DNA of 64,000 nucleotides from contig JAVJRE010000005.1 in NCBI GenBank assembly GCA_040218575.1, forward strand, positions 177,214 through 241,213, read 5' to 3'. The DNA is from Alphaproteobacteria bacterium. Its GTDB lineage: Bacteria > Pseudomonadota > Alphaproteobacteria > JAVJRE01. Position numbers and translations under genes: made by a program. Shown here one piece after another: positions 8,426-19,500 of this stretch. The notes below the pieces were generated by a model. The model ran no database searches and was not told where the DNA came from. It was given only the letters and a program-made list of their open reading frames with translations. Each line of letters starts with the position of its first letter. The stretch's first letter is position 1.

Positions 8426-9481
8426 ATGGCCCATGCGCTGAACCTGCCAGCCCTGCTTGCCGCGCTATACCGCCACGGCGGCTATGACGACGTGTCCCTG
8501 CATGACCTGGTGCCTCTGGCAGGCACCGGTATTGCCCACGACCATGTGCGTATTGCCGGCACCCGTCATCTGCTGCGTCTGCCGCGCCTCAGCCAGTTCG
8601 GTCTGACCCCGCACGACAACCTGATCTATCAGGCGGCATGCTTTGAACGCGCTGCGGCAAGCGGACATGCGCCCCGCCTGCACGGAGTCCTGCCGCCGGC
8701 CGGGGACATGCCCATGGGCGGTCTGATCGTCGACTATATCGACGGGCGGCCGGTGCGACTGGACACGGATATGCCCGCCATAGCCGAGTGCCTGGCGGCT
8801 CTGCATTGCCTGCCAGTCCCGGTGATGGCGGCGCGCGCGCCGCTGGCCAGCCATGACGATCCGGTGGCCGCCACCATGAGCGTGATCCGCCGCCAGGCCA
8901 GCGACCTTGGCGACGCTGGCGTCAGCCGTCAAGCACAGGCCCACCTGACCAGCGAGCTTGCGTGGGCCAGCCGCTTTGCCGAAACGTGCGCCGGCAAACA
9001 GCAGCCCGTCACCCTGGTGGCCACCGATACCCACCCCGGTAACTATGTGATGCACAGCGACGTGCCGCAGGGCGACGTGTCGCAGGGGGATAGTCAGGCC
9101 TTCATCGTCGATCTGGAAAAAGCACTCTATGGCGCACCGGCCATCGATCTAGCCCACGCCACGCTCTACACCTCCACCACCTGGGCCGGCGGCCCCAACG
9201 CCTTTCTGTCCACCGACCAGACGCAGCAGTTCTATCGCCACTACATGACCCGGCTACCCGCCGGCCTGGCCAGGGCGATCCGTCCCTGGTGCCTGCCGCT
9301 GCGTCGCCTGACATGGCTGCGCACGACCACCTGGGCGGCAAGCTGGAGCGTGCGACGCGCCGCCGACGATCCGGCCGCCACGCCGGATGCCCTGGCGCAA
9401 GTGGCCGATTTCCTGAGTGCGCCGCGGATTGCCGCGATCCGCAGCGAGTGGCTGGAGGACCGCCTGGCCGATCTTGTATAG
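8426..9481 (+). CDS. Aminoglycoside phosphotransferase-fold (choline/aminoglycoside kinase-like) protein
   Basis: The 351-residue protein carries the C-terminal kinase core of the APH superfamily: TDTHPGNYVM (about residues 205-214) in place of the usual HGDLHPGN, and VDLEKALYGAPAIDLAHAT in place of the metal-binding DFE/DxD segment. The histidine of the HxD motif is replaced, but the Asp and Asn are kept, so activity is plausible and the substrate unknown. An N-terminal lobe with HLLRLPRLSQ fits the nucleotide-binding part. It is 40 bases downstream of moaB on the same strand. It should not be read as an antibiotic-resistance gene; this fold is widespread in metabolic kinases. Confidence 0.7.
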   Translation: MAHALNLPALLAALYRHGGYDDVSLHDLVPLAGTGIAHDHVRIAGTRHLLRLPRLSQFGLTPHDNLIYQAACFERAAASGHAPRLHGVLPPAGDMPMGGLIVDYIDGRPVRLDTDMPAIAECLAALHCLPVPVMAARAPLASHDDPVAATMSVIRRQASDLGDAGVSRQAQAHLTSELAWASRFAETCAGKQQPVTLVATDTHPGNYVMHSDVPQGDVSQGDSQAFIVDLEKALYGAPAIDLAHATLYTSTTWAGGPNAFLSTDQTQQFYRHYMTRLPAGLARAIRPWCLPLRRLTWLRTTTWAASWSVRRAADDPAATPDALAQVADFLSAPRIAAIRSEWLEDRLADLV

Positions 9482-9501
9482 ACGCGGACCGCTGAATGTT
9501 C

Positions 9502-9538
9502 TTGTTTTGTTCTACGCCCGAGTCATAGACTGCAGGCA
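9502..9538 (+). promoter_or_regulatory. Putative promoter giving a leaderless radical SAM mRNA
   Basis: TTGTTT (9502-9507) and TAGACT (9526-9531) are separated by 18 bases. Transcription would start at or next to the A of the ATG at 9538. No Shine-Dalgarno sequence is available at a normal distance, which fits a leaderless message. A GANTC site (GAGTC, 9520-9524) lies in the spacer. Predicted by eye only. Confidence 0.35.
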
Positions 9539-10668
9539 TGTCGCCCACTCACCAGACCGGCCGCGATCTGGCGCCCGGTTCAACCAGCAATACCCGCACC
9601 AAACCAGGCGCACGGCGTGGTCGCGGTGCGGTCAGCAATGCCAGTGGTCGTTTTGAGGTGCAGGTGCGCCAGCCCTTCGACGATGGCTGGAACGAATCAG
9701 CGGACGACGCTACGCAGCACCTGGTAACAACGGTCCAGATTGACCGTAGCCGCAGCGTCATTTCCACCAATGCCTCGCCGGATATCCCGTTTGACCGCTC
9801 GATCAATCCCTATCGCGGTTGTGAGCATGGCTGCGTCTATTGCTATGCCCGGCCGACTCACGCCTGGCTCGGCCTGTCGCCGGGGCTGGATTTTGAAAGC
9901 CGACTGTTCGCCAAGCCCGATGCGGCCGAGCAGTTACGCCGCGAACTGGCCCGGCCGGGCTATGTGTGCCGCGCCATAGCCCTTGGCACCAATACCGATC
10001 CCTATCAACCGATCGAACGCCGCTATGAGATCACCCGCCGCATCCTGGAGGTGCTCAACGACTGTAATCACCCGGTGACCATTGTCACCAAATCCAATCT
10101 GGTGGTGCGTGATCGTGACATCCTGTCGGCTATGGCCGCACGCGGGCTGGCCCGCGTCGCCGTCAGCATCACTACGCTCGACCGCAGCCTGGCCCGTCAT
10201 ATGGAGCCGCGAGCGCCGACCCCCGGCCGCCGGCTGGACGCCGTTGGGCAGCTCAGTGCGGCCGGCATACCCACCGGCGTCATGGTGGCGCCGGTCATTC
10301 CGGCACTGACCGACCATGAAAGCGAATCCATCCTGTCCGCCGCCGCCGACCGCGGCGCCTCCTTCGCCGGCTATGTCATGCTGCGCCTGCCGTTGGAAAT
10401 CGCCGATCTGTTCAGGGAGTGGCTGGACACCCATGAACCGGGCCGGGCCGGACGGGTGCTGTCGGGCATCCGCGCCCTGCGCGGCGGCCGGCTTAATACC
10501 TCTGCCTTCGGCCGGCGCATGCGTGGTGAAGGCCAGGAGGCGGATTTGCTGGCGCGGCGTTTCGCCCTGGCCTGTGGCCGGCTTGGTCTCAGCCGTCGAC
10601 ACGAACCGCTCGACTGCACGCAGTTCGAACGACCAGCCGCAGACGGCCGCCAGATGTCGCTGCTGTAG
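9538..10668 (+). CDS. PA0069 family radical SAM protein (SplB-like)
   Basis: The 376-residue protein has the radical SAM cysteine triad in RGCEHGCVYCYARPTH (C95, C99, C102), which binds a 4Fe-4S cluster for S-adenosylmethionine cleavage. The CxxxCxYCYARPTH form and the following GTNTDPYQPIERRYEITR segment are typical of the PA0069/SplB-like group. Its substrate is not established. The first 60 residues are basic and low-complexity, as in relatives. The gene stands alone, with a likely own promoter just upstream. Confidence 0.88.
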   Translation: MSPTHQTGRDLAPGSTSNTRTKPGARRGRGAVSNASGRFEVQVRQPFDDGWNESADDATQHLVTTVQIDRSRSVISTNASPDIPFDRSINPYRGCEHGCVYCYARPTHAWLGLSPGLDFESRLFAKPDAAEQLRRELARPGYVCRAIALGTNTDPYQPIERRYEITRRILEVLNDCNHPVTIVTKSNLVVRDRDILSAMAARGLARVAVSITTLDRSLARHMEPRAPTPGRRLDAVGQLSAAGIPTGVMVAPVIPALTDHESESILSAAADRGASFAGYVMLRLPLEIADLFREWLDTHEPGRAGRVLSGIRALRGGRLNTSAFGRRMRGEGQEADLLARRFALACGRLGLSRRHEPLDCTQFERPAADGRQMSLL

Positions 10669-10750
10669 ATCACTCCACCGGCCCGCCGAAGCGGCAGCCG
10701 CGTCGGACTCTGGCGCGTCTGTCGCCATCTATTCATCCACACCCAAACGT

Positions 10751-10769
10751 GGCCATTGCGCCAATGGCC
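10751..10769. other. Perfect 8-bp stem-loop between genes
   Basis: GGCCATTG (10751-10758) and CAATGGCC (10762-10769) are exact inverted repeats around a CGC loop. The hairpin lies 82 bases after the radical SAM stop and 60 bases before the antiporter start. There is no T run after it, so it may be a rho-dependent pause, a transcript-end stabiliser or an operator. Confidence 0.5.
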
Positions 10770-10829
10770 ATTGCCGCGACAGGATAGGACAAGCCGTCGC
10801 CCCCGACGGTATTGCCCGGACGGTATCTG

Positions 10830-12140
10830 ATGTTCCACGCCGACGACCTGACCGGACTGGCCGTAGTGGCGCTGGCGGCGCTGGTCTGTGGTGTCGCCAT
10901 GGCGCGGCTGCGCCAGCCGCCGGTCGTCGGTTACATCCTGGCCGGGCTGTTGCTTGGGCCGGCTATCCTCGGCCTGGTCACAAGCCGCGAACAGATCGAA
11001 CTGCTGGCGGAGCTTGGCGTCCTGCTGCTTCTGTTTCTTATCGGCATGGAGTTCGACCTGCGCGCGCTCAGGCCGATCCTGGCACGGGCGGCGCTGGCGA
11101 CCGTGCTGCAGGTTGTCGGCGCGCTGCTTGTCACCGGTCTGATTTCAGGACTATTCGGCTGGTCGCTGGCGCAGAGCTTGCTGTTCGGCTTTGTCATCGC
11201 GCTGTCCAGCACCGCCGTCGCCATCAAGATGCTGGAAGACATCGGCGAGGTGGAAAGCGGCACAGGGCGCCTGATCGTCGGTGTCCTGATCGCCCAGGAC
11301 CTGGCCTTCGTGCCCATGATGCTGGTGGTGGCCAACCTGTCCGGCGGCGGTTTCGACGCCGTCGGCATCCTGCAGCTCGCCCTCGCCATCGCCCTGCTGG
11401 CCGCGGTCATCTTTATCCTGTCGGGCCGCAGTTTCTCTCTGCCCTTCGGCCGCTTCATCGCCGGTCACGCGGACTTGCTGCCGCTGATGTCGCTGGCGTT
11501 CTGCTTCGGCGCCGCCGCCCTGGCCGGTATCGCCGGCCTGACGCCAGCCTATGGCGCGTTTCTCGCCGGCCTGGTCATCGGTGCCAGCCGCGAACGCGAG
11601 GCGACGATCGAGAGAACACGGCCGATCCAGAGCATCCTGATGATGGTTTTCTTCGTGTCCATCGGCCTGCTGATCAACCCCGCCCTTATATGGGACAATC
11701 TGGGCCTGGTAGTGACGCTGTTGCTGCTGATCATCCTGTTCAAGACAGCCTTCAACGTCCTCATCATGCGCGCCCTGGGCGAGCCGTGGCCAAGCGCCTT
11801 TCTGTCCGGCCTGGTGCTGGCGCAGATCGGCGAGTTCTCCTTTCTGCTGGCAGCGGCCGGTGTCGGCGCCGGACTGATCACCGGCGAAGATGGCGATCTG
11901 GTGGTGGCCGTGGCGGCCCTGTCCCTGCTGTTCGGCCCGGCCTGGCTGGCGGTGGCCAGACGGCTGCATTTGCCGGCCCTGCAATCGGTCCGTTCCAGCC
12001 TGGAAATGTTTCGCCTGCTCTACGAGTCCAACACGCTGAACAGCCGCGTCATAACCGACATGACCCGGCGGGCGGTCCGCCGCGGCAAGACGCGTCGCAG
12101 CACCCGCCGATCGCGTCGCGGGCCTCGCCCCGATGCCTGA
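10830..12140 (+). CDS. CPA2-family monovalent cation:proton antiporter
   Basis: This 436-residue integral membrane protein has about twelve hydrophobic segments and belongs to the KefB/YbaL-like CPA2 group. It is expected to exchange Na+ or K+ for protons across the inner membrane. Typical motifs are [11 protein letters not shown] near residues 32-42, [13 protein letters not shown], and the [16 protein letters not shown] membrane segment. It ends shortly after the transport domain with an arginine-rich tail and lacks the C-terminal TrkA-N nucleotide-binding domain of KefB/KefC. I chose the ATG at 10830; an in-frame TTG at 10812 is possible. Its last eight bases overlap rnhB. Confidence 0.88.
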   Translation: MFHADDLTGLAVVALAALVCGVAMARLRQPPVVGYILAGLLLGPAILGLVTSREQIELLAELGVLLLLFLIGMEFDLRALRPILARAALATVLQVVGALLVTGLISGLFGWSLAQSLLFGFVIALSSTAVAIKMLEDIGEVESGTGRLIVGVLIAQDLAFVPMMLVVANLSGGGFDAVGILQLALAIALLAAVIFILSGRSFSLPFGRFIAGHADLLPLMSLAFCFGAAALAGIAGLTPAYGAFLAGLVIGASREREATIERTRPIQSILMMVFFVSIGLLINPALIWDNLGLVVTLLLLIILFKTAFNVLIMRALGEPWPSAFLSGLVLAQIGEFSFLLAAAGVGAGLITGEDGDLVVAVAALSLLFGPAWLAVARRLHLPALQSVRSSLEMFRLLYESNTLNSRVITDMTRRAVRRGKTRRSTRRSRRGPRPDA

Positions 12141-12777
12141 CTTCCGCCTGGAACGCGATCTGGGCGGGCGGGTAGCGGGCATCGATGAAGTGGGGCGCGG
12201 CCCGCTGGCCGGCCCGGTGGTGGCGGCTGCGGTCATCCTGCCGCCGCGTCTGCCGGCGGGCCTGCGCCGCCGCATCCGCGACTCCAAGCGCATGTCCGCG
12301 GCTGAACGTCTGGCGGTAGCCCGTCTGCTGCGCGCCGTGCCCGGAATCGCTATCGCGCGCGCCGCCGCGAACGTCGCAGAGATTGACCGGCTGAATATCC
12401 GCCGGGCCAGTCACCTGGCCATGCAGCGGGCACTGACCCGCCTGGTGCGCGATCATGGGGCGCCCGACGGCGTTCTGGTAGACGGCAATGACTGGCCGGA
12501 CCTTGCTGTGCCGGGCCGGACCATTATCGGTGGCGATGATCGCTCACTGTCCATTGCCGCCGCCTCGATAGTGGCCAAGGTCTGCCGCGACCGGCTGATG
12601 GTCCGCCTGGCGCGCACCTGCCCCGGCTACGGCTGGGAGCGCAATATGGGCTATGGCACGGCGGCCCATCTGGCGGCCCTGAGGGCGCTTGGCCCGACGC
12701 CACATCACCGCACCAGCTTTCGCCCGGTTGGTGTGCTCGGTCAGGGCCGGGCCGGGGCCGGACCAGCCTGGGGATAG
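12133..12777 (+). CDS. rnhB: Ribonuclease HII
   Basis: This enzyme removes RNA from RNA-DNA hybrids and single ribonucleotides from DNA. The catalytic [16 protein letters not shown] segment (D18, E19) and the later LVDGNDWP aspartate are present, and 214 residues is normal. The ATG at 12133 lies inside the end of the antiporter gene (8-base overlap), so translation is probably coupled. A type I enzyme (rnhA) is encoded at 25.6-26.1 kb. Confidence 0.95.
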   Translation: MPDFRLERDLGGRVAGIDEVGRGPLAGPVVAAAVILPPRLPAGLRRRIRDSKRMSAAERLAVARLLRAVPGIAIARAAANVAEIDRLNIRRASHLAMQRALTRLVRDHGAPDGVLVDGNDWPDLAVPGRTIIGGDDRSLSIAAASIVAKVCRDRLMVRLARTCPGYGWERNMGYGTAAHLAALRALGPTPHHRTSFRPVGVLGQGRAGAGPAWG

Positions 12778-12792
12778 ATTTCATAATCCTTT

Positions 12793-13988
<1,196 letters not shown>

Positions 13989-13993
13989 AGCCG

Positions 13994-14009
13994 CCGCCAG
14001 AACGGGCGG
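13994..14009. terminator. Weak hairpin between convergent ccrM and mutY
   Basis: CCGCC (13994-13998) pairs with GGCGG (14005-14009) around a 6-base loop, in the 22-base gap between the two stop codons. There is no T tract on either strand. Confidence 0.25.
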
Positions 14010-14010
14010 A

Positions 14011-15123
14011 TTACACGGCACCGGCAGCCGCCACATGGGCGGCGACCTTCATCATCAGGCTCGGCAGTCCCGCTTCGTCGAGGCGATCAGCCGGCCACCA
14101 GTCGCCGGCCGGCGATGTAGGCGACCCTGTTGCCGTCAGTCCACCCACCGAGACCGTCAGGCTCAGACGAAAGTGGGTGAACACATGCTCCACCTGACCG
14201 GGCAGCCGGCGCCAGCGGACGCGGCGCGGCAGACCGGTGGGCAGGGTATCGTCCGCCGCCTCATGGCCCGGCCGCCAGTCGCCCCCGGGGAAGGCCAGTA
14301 AACCACCGAGCAGGCCGCTGGCCGGCCTTCGACGCAGCAGGATGCGGCCGTCACTATCCTCAAGCCAGTAGACATGGCCATGGCGTAGCGGGCGAACCGC
14401 ACGCGGCGCGCGGCGCGGCAGAGTGCCGGCCACGCCGTCACGATAGGCGAGGCACTGGCGGGCCAGCGGACAGGCCGGGCAGTCGGGATTGCGCGGGCGG
14501 CACACGGTGGCGCCCAGATCCATCATCGCCTGGGCATAATCACCCGATCGCCGGCGCGGGCTGAGAGCGGCAGCGAGGACCGCCAGACGGGGCTTCGCCG
14601 CGGGCAACGGGTCGCTGACCCTGAACAGGCGCGCCACCACCCGCTCCACATTGCCATCCACCACTGTCGCCGGCCGGTCGAAAGCAATGGCCGCGATGGC
14701 CGCTGCGCTATAGACGCCGATACCGGGCAGCCGGCGAAGTAAGGATTCGTCGGACGGAAAGACGCCGTCACAGACCGTCGCCACATGGACGGCGCAGCGA
14801 TGAAGGTTGCGGGCCCGGGCGTAGTACCCAAGCCCGGCCCATCTGCGCAGCACTTCGTCCGGCGGTGCGGCGGCCAGCGCCGTCACATCCGGCCAGCGGG
14901 CAACGAAGGCCTTGAAATAAGGGACGACGGTCGCCACCGTCGTTTGCTGCAGCATGACTTCGCTGAGCCACACCCGATAGGGGTCCGGCGTGTCGCCCGC
15001 CGCCGCGCGCCACGGCAGAGTGCGGCGGGCCTTGTCGTACCAGGCCAGCAAGCGACGGCGGTGGCCGGCCCGCATGGTCGCGCCCACGGTCTGTTCAGGC
15101 AGGTCCCGGGTTTTGCCGGTCAT
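14011..15123 (-). CDS. mutY: A/G-specific adenine glycosylase MutY
   Basis: MutY excises adenine mispaired with 8-oxoguanine. The helix-hairpin-helix LPGIGVYSAAAI (about residues 132-143), the catalytic Asp in VVDGNVERV (D156) and the Glu in LSEVMLQQT (E55) are all present. The 4Fe-4S cysteines have the correct C-x6-C-x2-C-x5-C spacing (C208, C215, C218, C224). The C-terminal part (about 245-370) is the NUDIX-like 8-oxoG recognition domain. Length is 370 residues. It is divergent from the DUF721 gene; the mutY-DUF721-thioredoxin-smc neighbourhood is a common alphaproteobacterial arrangement as I recall. Confidence 0.95.
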   Translation of the reverse strand: MTGKTRDLPEQTVGATMRAGHRRRLLAWYDKARRTLPWRAAAGDTPDPYRVWLSEVMLQQTTVATVVPYFKAFVARWPDVTALAAAPPDEVLRRWAGLGYYARARNLHRCAVHVATVCDGVFPSDESLLRRLPGIGVYSAAAIAAIAFDRPATVVDGNVERVVARLFRVSDPLPAAKPRLAVLAAALSPRRRSGDYAQAMMDLGATVCRPRNPDCPACPLARQCLAYRDGVAGTLPRRAPRAVRPLRHGHVYWLEDSDGRILLRRRPASGLLGGLLAFPGGDWRPGHEAADDTLPTGLPRRVRWRRLPGQVEHVFTHFRLSLTVSVGGLTATGSPTSPAGDWWPADRLDEAGLPSLMMKVAAHVAAAGAV

Positions 15124-15166
15124 ATGGGACTCGTGATCAATGGCACGAAAGGCCTATTGTCCAACC

Positions 15167-15790
15167 ATGGCCAAGCCCGCATCCAGCCCCCCTGACCGCA
15201 GCCCGGGCGAAAAGGTGCGCCGCGGCGGCGGCGCCCGCGCCATCGGCAAAGTGGTGGATCGTATCACCGGACCGGCCCGGCGCGCCCGCGGTCTGACCGT
15301 CAGTGAGCTGGTGACCGACTGGCCACGCATTGTCGGGCCGGACATAGCCCGGGCCAGCAGCCCGGCACGCTATACCGCCGGGCCACGGGCGGCGTTGCCG
15401 GACGAAGCCGGCAATGGCCGCCCGGGCGGCGAACTGCTGATCCGCGCCGGTGGCCCTATGGCTTTGCAATTGCAACACATGACGCCGACCCTGATCGGCC
15501 GGATCAACGGTTATTTCGGCTATCGCGCCGTCGCCCGCATCAGCTTTCTGCAGGCGCCGCCCGACAGCCGGGTCCCGGTCCGCCACCCGTCCCGCACGAA
15601 GCCGCCGGCCAAGCCGACGCCGGATGCCGAGCTTGGGCAACGACTCGCGCCAGTGGCGCCGGGGCCCCTGCGTGACGCGCTGGCCCGCCTTGGTGGCAGG
15701 CTCGGCACACGTTCGGCACCGCCCACGGCGGAGCCCGATGGACCGCCGCCGCCGCCACCGGCTTGCAAAGACCCGCAGAACCGCTCCTGA
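15167..15790 (+). CDS. DUF721 (DciA-like) protein
   Basis: The 207-residue protein has the DUF721 core LVTDWPRIVGPDIARASSPA (about residues 42-61), followed by GELLIRAGGPMALQLQHM and INGYFGYRAVARI. DciA proteins of this family load the replicative helicase in many bacteria. Whether this member does so is inferred from the domain alone. The N terminus is basic, and a proline-rich tail of about 60 residues follows the domain. I chose the ATG at 15167; an in-frame ATG at 15140 would add nine residues. It lies on the plus strand ahead of the dsbA-like gene and smc. Confidence 0.8.
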   Translation: MAKPASSPPDRSPGEKVRRGGGARAIGKVVDRITGPARRARGLTVSELVTDWPRIVGPDIARASSPARYTAGPRAALPDEAGNGRPGGELLIRAGGPMALQLQHMTPTLIGRINGYFGYRAVARISFLQAPPDSRVPVRHPSRTKPPAKPTPDAELGQRLAPVAPGPLRDALARLGGRLGTRSAPPTAEPDGPPPPPPACKDPQNRS

Positions 15791-15833
15791 GGGACGGAAT
15801 ATCTGCCGCAATTAGACGGAATTGGCCTGTTCC

Positions 15834-15849
15834 CCACAACATGTTGTGG
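15834..15849. promoter_or_regulatory. Perfect 16-bp palindrome upstream of the thioredoxin gene
   Basis: CCACAACATGTTGTGG is identical on both strands and ends 13 bases before the ATG at 15863. Its position fits an operator for a dimeric regulator that would control the dsbA-like gene and possibly smc. No regulator gene is nearby, and no second copy was noticed in the window. Confidence 0.45.
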
Positions 15850-15862
15850 TTAGGATGGCGCC

Positions 15863-16522
15863 ATGAATCGCACCACCCTTGCCATTATCGCCGCCGTGGC
15901 TGTCGCCGTCATCGCCGGCGGCGCATGGCTGGCGCTGCGCGGCGGCGGCCAGCCGCAAGGGGTGGATACGGTCTTTGCCAGCGATAACCCGGTTCTGGCC
16001 CCACGGCCCGGTGACCGTGTCCTGGGCGCCGCGGACGCGCCGCTGACCATCATCGAATATGCCTCATTCACCTGCCCCCACTGTGGCAGTTTCCACACCC
16101 GGACCCTGCCGCAGGTCGAGACAGACTGGATCACGACCGGCCGCGCCCGTTTTATCTTCCGCGATTTTCCCGGCGACCAACTGGCGCTGATGGCGGCCAT
16201 GACCGCCCGCTGCCTGCCGGAGCCGCAATACTATCCCTTTGTCGCTTTGCTGTTCCGCGAGCAGGAGGCGTGGCTGTCCAGCGAGGACCCCGTCGCCTTC
16301 GTCAGCCGCGTTGCCGCCACCGCCGGCATGGACGCGGCCTCTCTCGATGGCTGTCTGGCCGACCGCAACCTGCAGAACGACATCCTCAGCCACCAGATCG
16401 CCGCACGCGATGCGCTGGGCGTAGCCTCCACACCGACTATCTTCGTCAATGGCCGCCGCGTCGTCGGCGACCTGTCCTACGACGATCTCAACCGCATCCT
16501 TGACGATGCCGCCGGGTCCTGA
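15863..16522 (+). CDS. DsbA-family thiol oxidoreductase, membrane-anchored
   Basis: The 219-residue protein has an N-terminal signal anchor (LAIIAAVAVAVIAGGAWLAL) and a periplasmic thioredoxin fold. The active site is CPHC (C71-C74), and the cis-proline is in VASTPTIFVNG. Such proteins form or isomerise disulfide bonds in exported proteins; the two extra cysteines (in ARCLPE and DGCLAD) are typical of the DsbA-like Bdb-type group. The start at 15863 follows a 16-bp palindrome. The smc gene starts 23 bases after its stop, so the two may share a transcript. A DsbD/ScsB-type reductase at 26.7-28.9 kb could be a partner. Confidence 0.9.
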   Translation: MNRTTLAIIAAVAVAVIAGGAWLALRGGGQPQGVDTVFASDNPVLAPRPGDRVLGAADAPLTIIEYASFTCPHCGSFHTRTLPQVETDWITTGRARFIFRDFPGDQLALMAAMTARCLPEPQYYPFVALLFREQEAWLSSEDPVAFVSRVAATAGMDAASLDGCLADRNLQNDILSHQIAARDALGVASTPTIFVNGRRVVGDLSYDDLNRILDDAAGS

Positions 16523-16545
16523 CCCGGATTGATGGGAGCCCATCC

Positions 16546-19500
16546 TTGATCCAGTTCTCTCGCCTGCGCCTGACCGGCTTCAAGTCGTTCGTTGACCCGA
16601 CCGAACTCGACATCCTGCCGGGTCTGACCGGCATCGTCGGTCCCAACGGCTGCGGCAAGTCCAATCTGGTGGAAGCGCTGCGCTGGGCCATGGGCGAAAC
16701 ATCCGCCAAGAAGATGCGCGGCGGCGAAATGGACGACGTCATCTTTGGCGGCACGGCCAATCGCCCGCCGCGGAATCTGGCGGAAGTGGCCATCCATATG
16801 GACAACAGGGCGCGAACGGCACCGGCCAGCCTGAACGACGATGAAGAGCTGGAGGTCGTCCGCCGCATCGAGCGTGGCCAGGGCTCCCTTTACAAGGTCA
16901 ACGGACGTGATGTCCGCGCCCGCGACATTCATCTGATGTTTGCCGACCTGGCCAGCGGCCCGCGTTCTACCGCCATCGTCAGCCAGGGGCGGGTCAGCGC
17001 CATCATTGCCGCCAAGCCGGTCGAGCGGCGCGCTCTGCTGGAAGAGGCGGCCGGAATCACCGGCCTGCACACGCGCCGCCACGAAGCGGAGCTTCGCCTG
17101 CGCGCGGCGGAAACCAATCTGCAGCGTCTTGAAGACGTGCTGACCACGTTGGAAGCGCAACTGCAAAGCCTGAAGAAGCAGGCCCGTCAGGCCAATCGCT
17201 ATCGCACGATTTCCGACCAGATTCGCCGCACCGAGGCCGGCCTGCTGCATTTGCGCTGGACCGCGGCACGGGAAGCCGTGGCCCTGGCCGAAGCCAATAT
17301 GGCGCAGGCCGAATCGATGGTCTCCGACCGCACCCGGTTTGCCGCCCGCGCCGCCACCGCCGTGGCCGAGGCGCAAGCGGTTCTGCCCGGTCTGCGCCAG
17401 AAAGAAGCGGAAGTGGCGGCCGAGCTGCATCGGCTGGTGGTAGAGCGCGATGGCCTGGAAGCGGAAGAAGCGCGCGTCGTCGCCGCCATCGCCGGGCTTG
17501 ACGAACGGCTCGGCCAGATCGCCGCCGACACCCAGCGCGAGCAGGCCCTGGCCAGCGATGCCCATAGCGCGCTGGCTGCCCTGGCGGACGAGCGCCAAAG
17601 CCTGGCCATGGCGTCCGAGCAGACCGAAGGGATGCGCCGCGCAGCGGCCGCCCTATGTGAGGAACTGACCCAGTCGGTGACCACTCGCGAGGCACGGCTC
17701 AGCCAGTTGAGCGATGATCTGCTGGCGGTGGAATCGAACGAAGCCGCCCGCCGGCGCGAAGTGGAGGCGCTTGGCGAGCGTCGCCGCCAATTGCACGACC
17801 GGCTGAGCAGCGTCACGGAGGAGCATGGCCGCCTGAGCGAGGAAGCTGCCGGCAATGGCGCTGTCAGTGCGGCCCAGGCCGCCCTGCAGGACGCCCAGAT
17901 GCGGCTGGACACGGCGCGCGCCGCCGCCGAGGCGGCGGAGGCCGAACGCGCACTGTCCCGCGAGGCGGAGAGCCAGGCACGGTCCGCCGCCGAGGAAATG
18001 CGCAACGCCTGTGACAAGCTGCACGGCGAGCGGGCGGCCCTGGAAGACATGGTGGTTGCCATGCCGGACAGCGCCGATCCTCGCTGGAAGCCAATCATCG
18101 ATCAGGTGGACGTGGCGCCGGGCCTGGAGAAGGCGCTGGGCGCGGTCCTCGGCGACGATCTTGTGGCGCCGGGCGACAGTGACGCGCCGACCCACTGGCG
18201 CGCGCTGCCGGCGCTGGACCCCGCACCGGCCCTGCCGGCCAGTGTCGAACCCCTGAGCGATCATGTGCGGGCACCGGCCCTGCTGGCCCGCCGTCTGTCG
18301 CAGATCGGCCTGGCGCCGGACAATGTCACCGCGGCCATGCTTGCGCCGCAGTTGCTGCCCGGGCAGCGACTGGTGACGCTGGATGGCGGCGTGTGGCGCT
18401 GGGACGGCTTTACGGTTGCCCCCGGTACGCCGACGGCGGCGGCGACGCGGCTGCATCAGCGTAACCGCCTGGAGAAACTGAAGGGCCGTATCGGCCAGGC
18501 CGAAAGCGTTCTGGCTGAGGCAGAAGCCCAGTACACCGCAGCCCAGGCACGTGACACGGCGGCGGCGGAAGCGGAGCGCGCCGCCCGCCAGGCCATGCAG
18601 GAGGCATTCGCCACGCGGGATCGGGCGCGCGATGTTCACGCTGAGCTCGATCACAAACTGACCGCAAGCCGCACCCTGCTGACCGCCGTTGCCGGAACCC
18701 TGGAGCGCCTGCACAGCGAGCTGGCCGATGTGGAAGCCCGCCTGGACGAGCTGGACAATGCTCCGGTGGACCCGGCCGCCATTGTCGCCCGCAGGGAAGA
18801 GATTGCCTTGGTCCGCGCCGGCCTGGCCGATTGCCGCACCGCCTATATGGAGGCGCGCGGCAACGCTGATCGTCTGGAACGCGAAGCCGCAGCCCGGCTG
18901 GATCGTTTTCGCGCCATGGAATCGGAAGAGGCGCTGTGGCGTGAACGCGCTGCCGGCGCGGCCGGTCGTCTGGCCGAACTTGCCACACGGCGCCACGCCA
19001 CAAGCGACGAGCGTAGCCGACTGCAGGCCGAACCGCGACGCATTGCAGAGCGGCGCGGCCGTCTGGCCGAACTGATCAGCGCGGCAGAAATCCGGCGGCG
19101 CGACGCCGGCGACGCGCTGGCCACCGCAGAGAGCACACTCAATCGCCTGGTTGCCGCCCAGCGAGACGCCGACAGCGCCCTGTCCCAGGCCCGTGAAGAC
19201 CGCGTACGTGCGGAGGCCGATGTCAGCCGCACCGGCCAGGAACAGCGCACCATCGAGGAGCGCGTGGCCGAGCGGCTGGAGTGTCAGCCGGAGGACACCC
19301 TGGCCTTGTCCGGGCTGGCAGACGATGGCGCCCAGGCCGATCCTGACGCCATTGAAACGCGGCTCAACCGGTTGCTGCGCGAACGTGAAAACCTGGGCGC
19401 CGTCAATCTGCGGGCGCAACAGGAAGCCGAGGAACTGGATAACCAGATCAGCCAGACCCACGGCGAGCGCGATGATCTTGTGGCCGCTATCGGCCGCCTG

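Noticed and set aside
8426-9481. An antibiotic-resistance gene.
   Set aside because: The APH fold is shared by many metabolic kinases, the motifs are divergent and no mobile element is present.
10316-12175. A 619-codon plus-strand frame across the radical SAM and antiporter genes.
   Set aside because: It is out of frame with two well-supported proteins and is Pro/Arg/Ala-rich, as expected by chance at this base composition.
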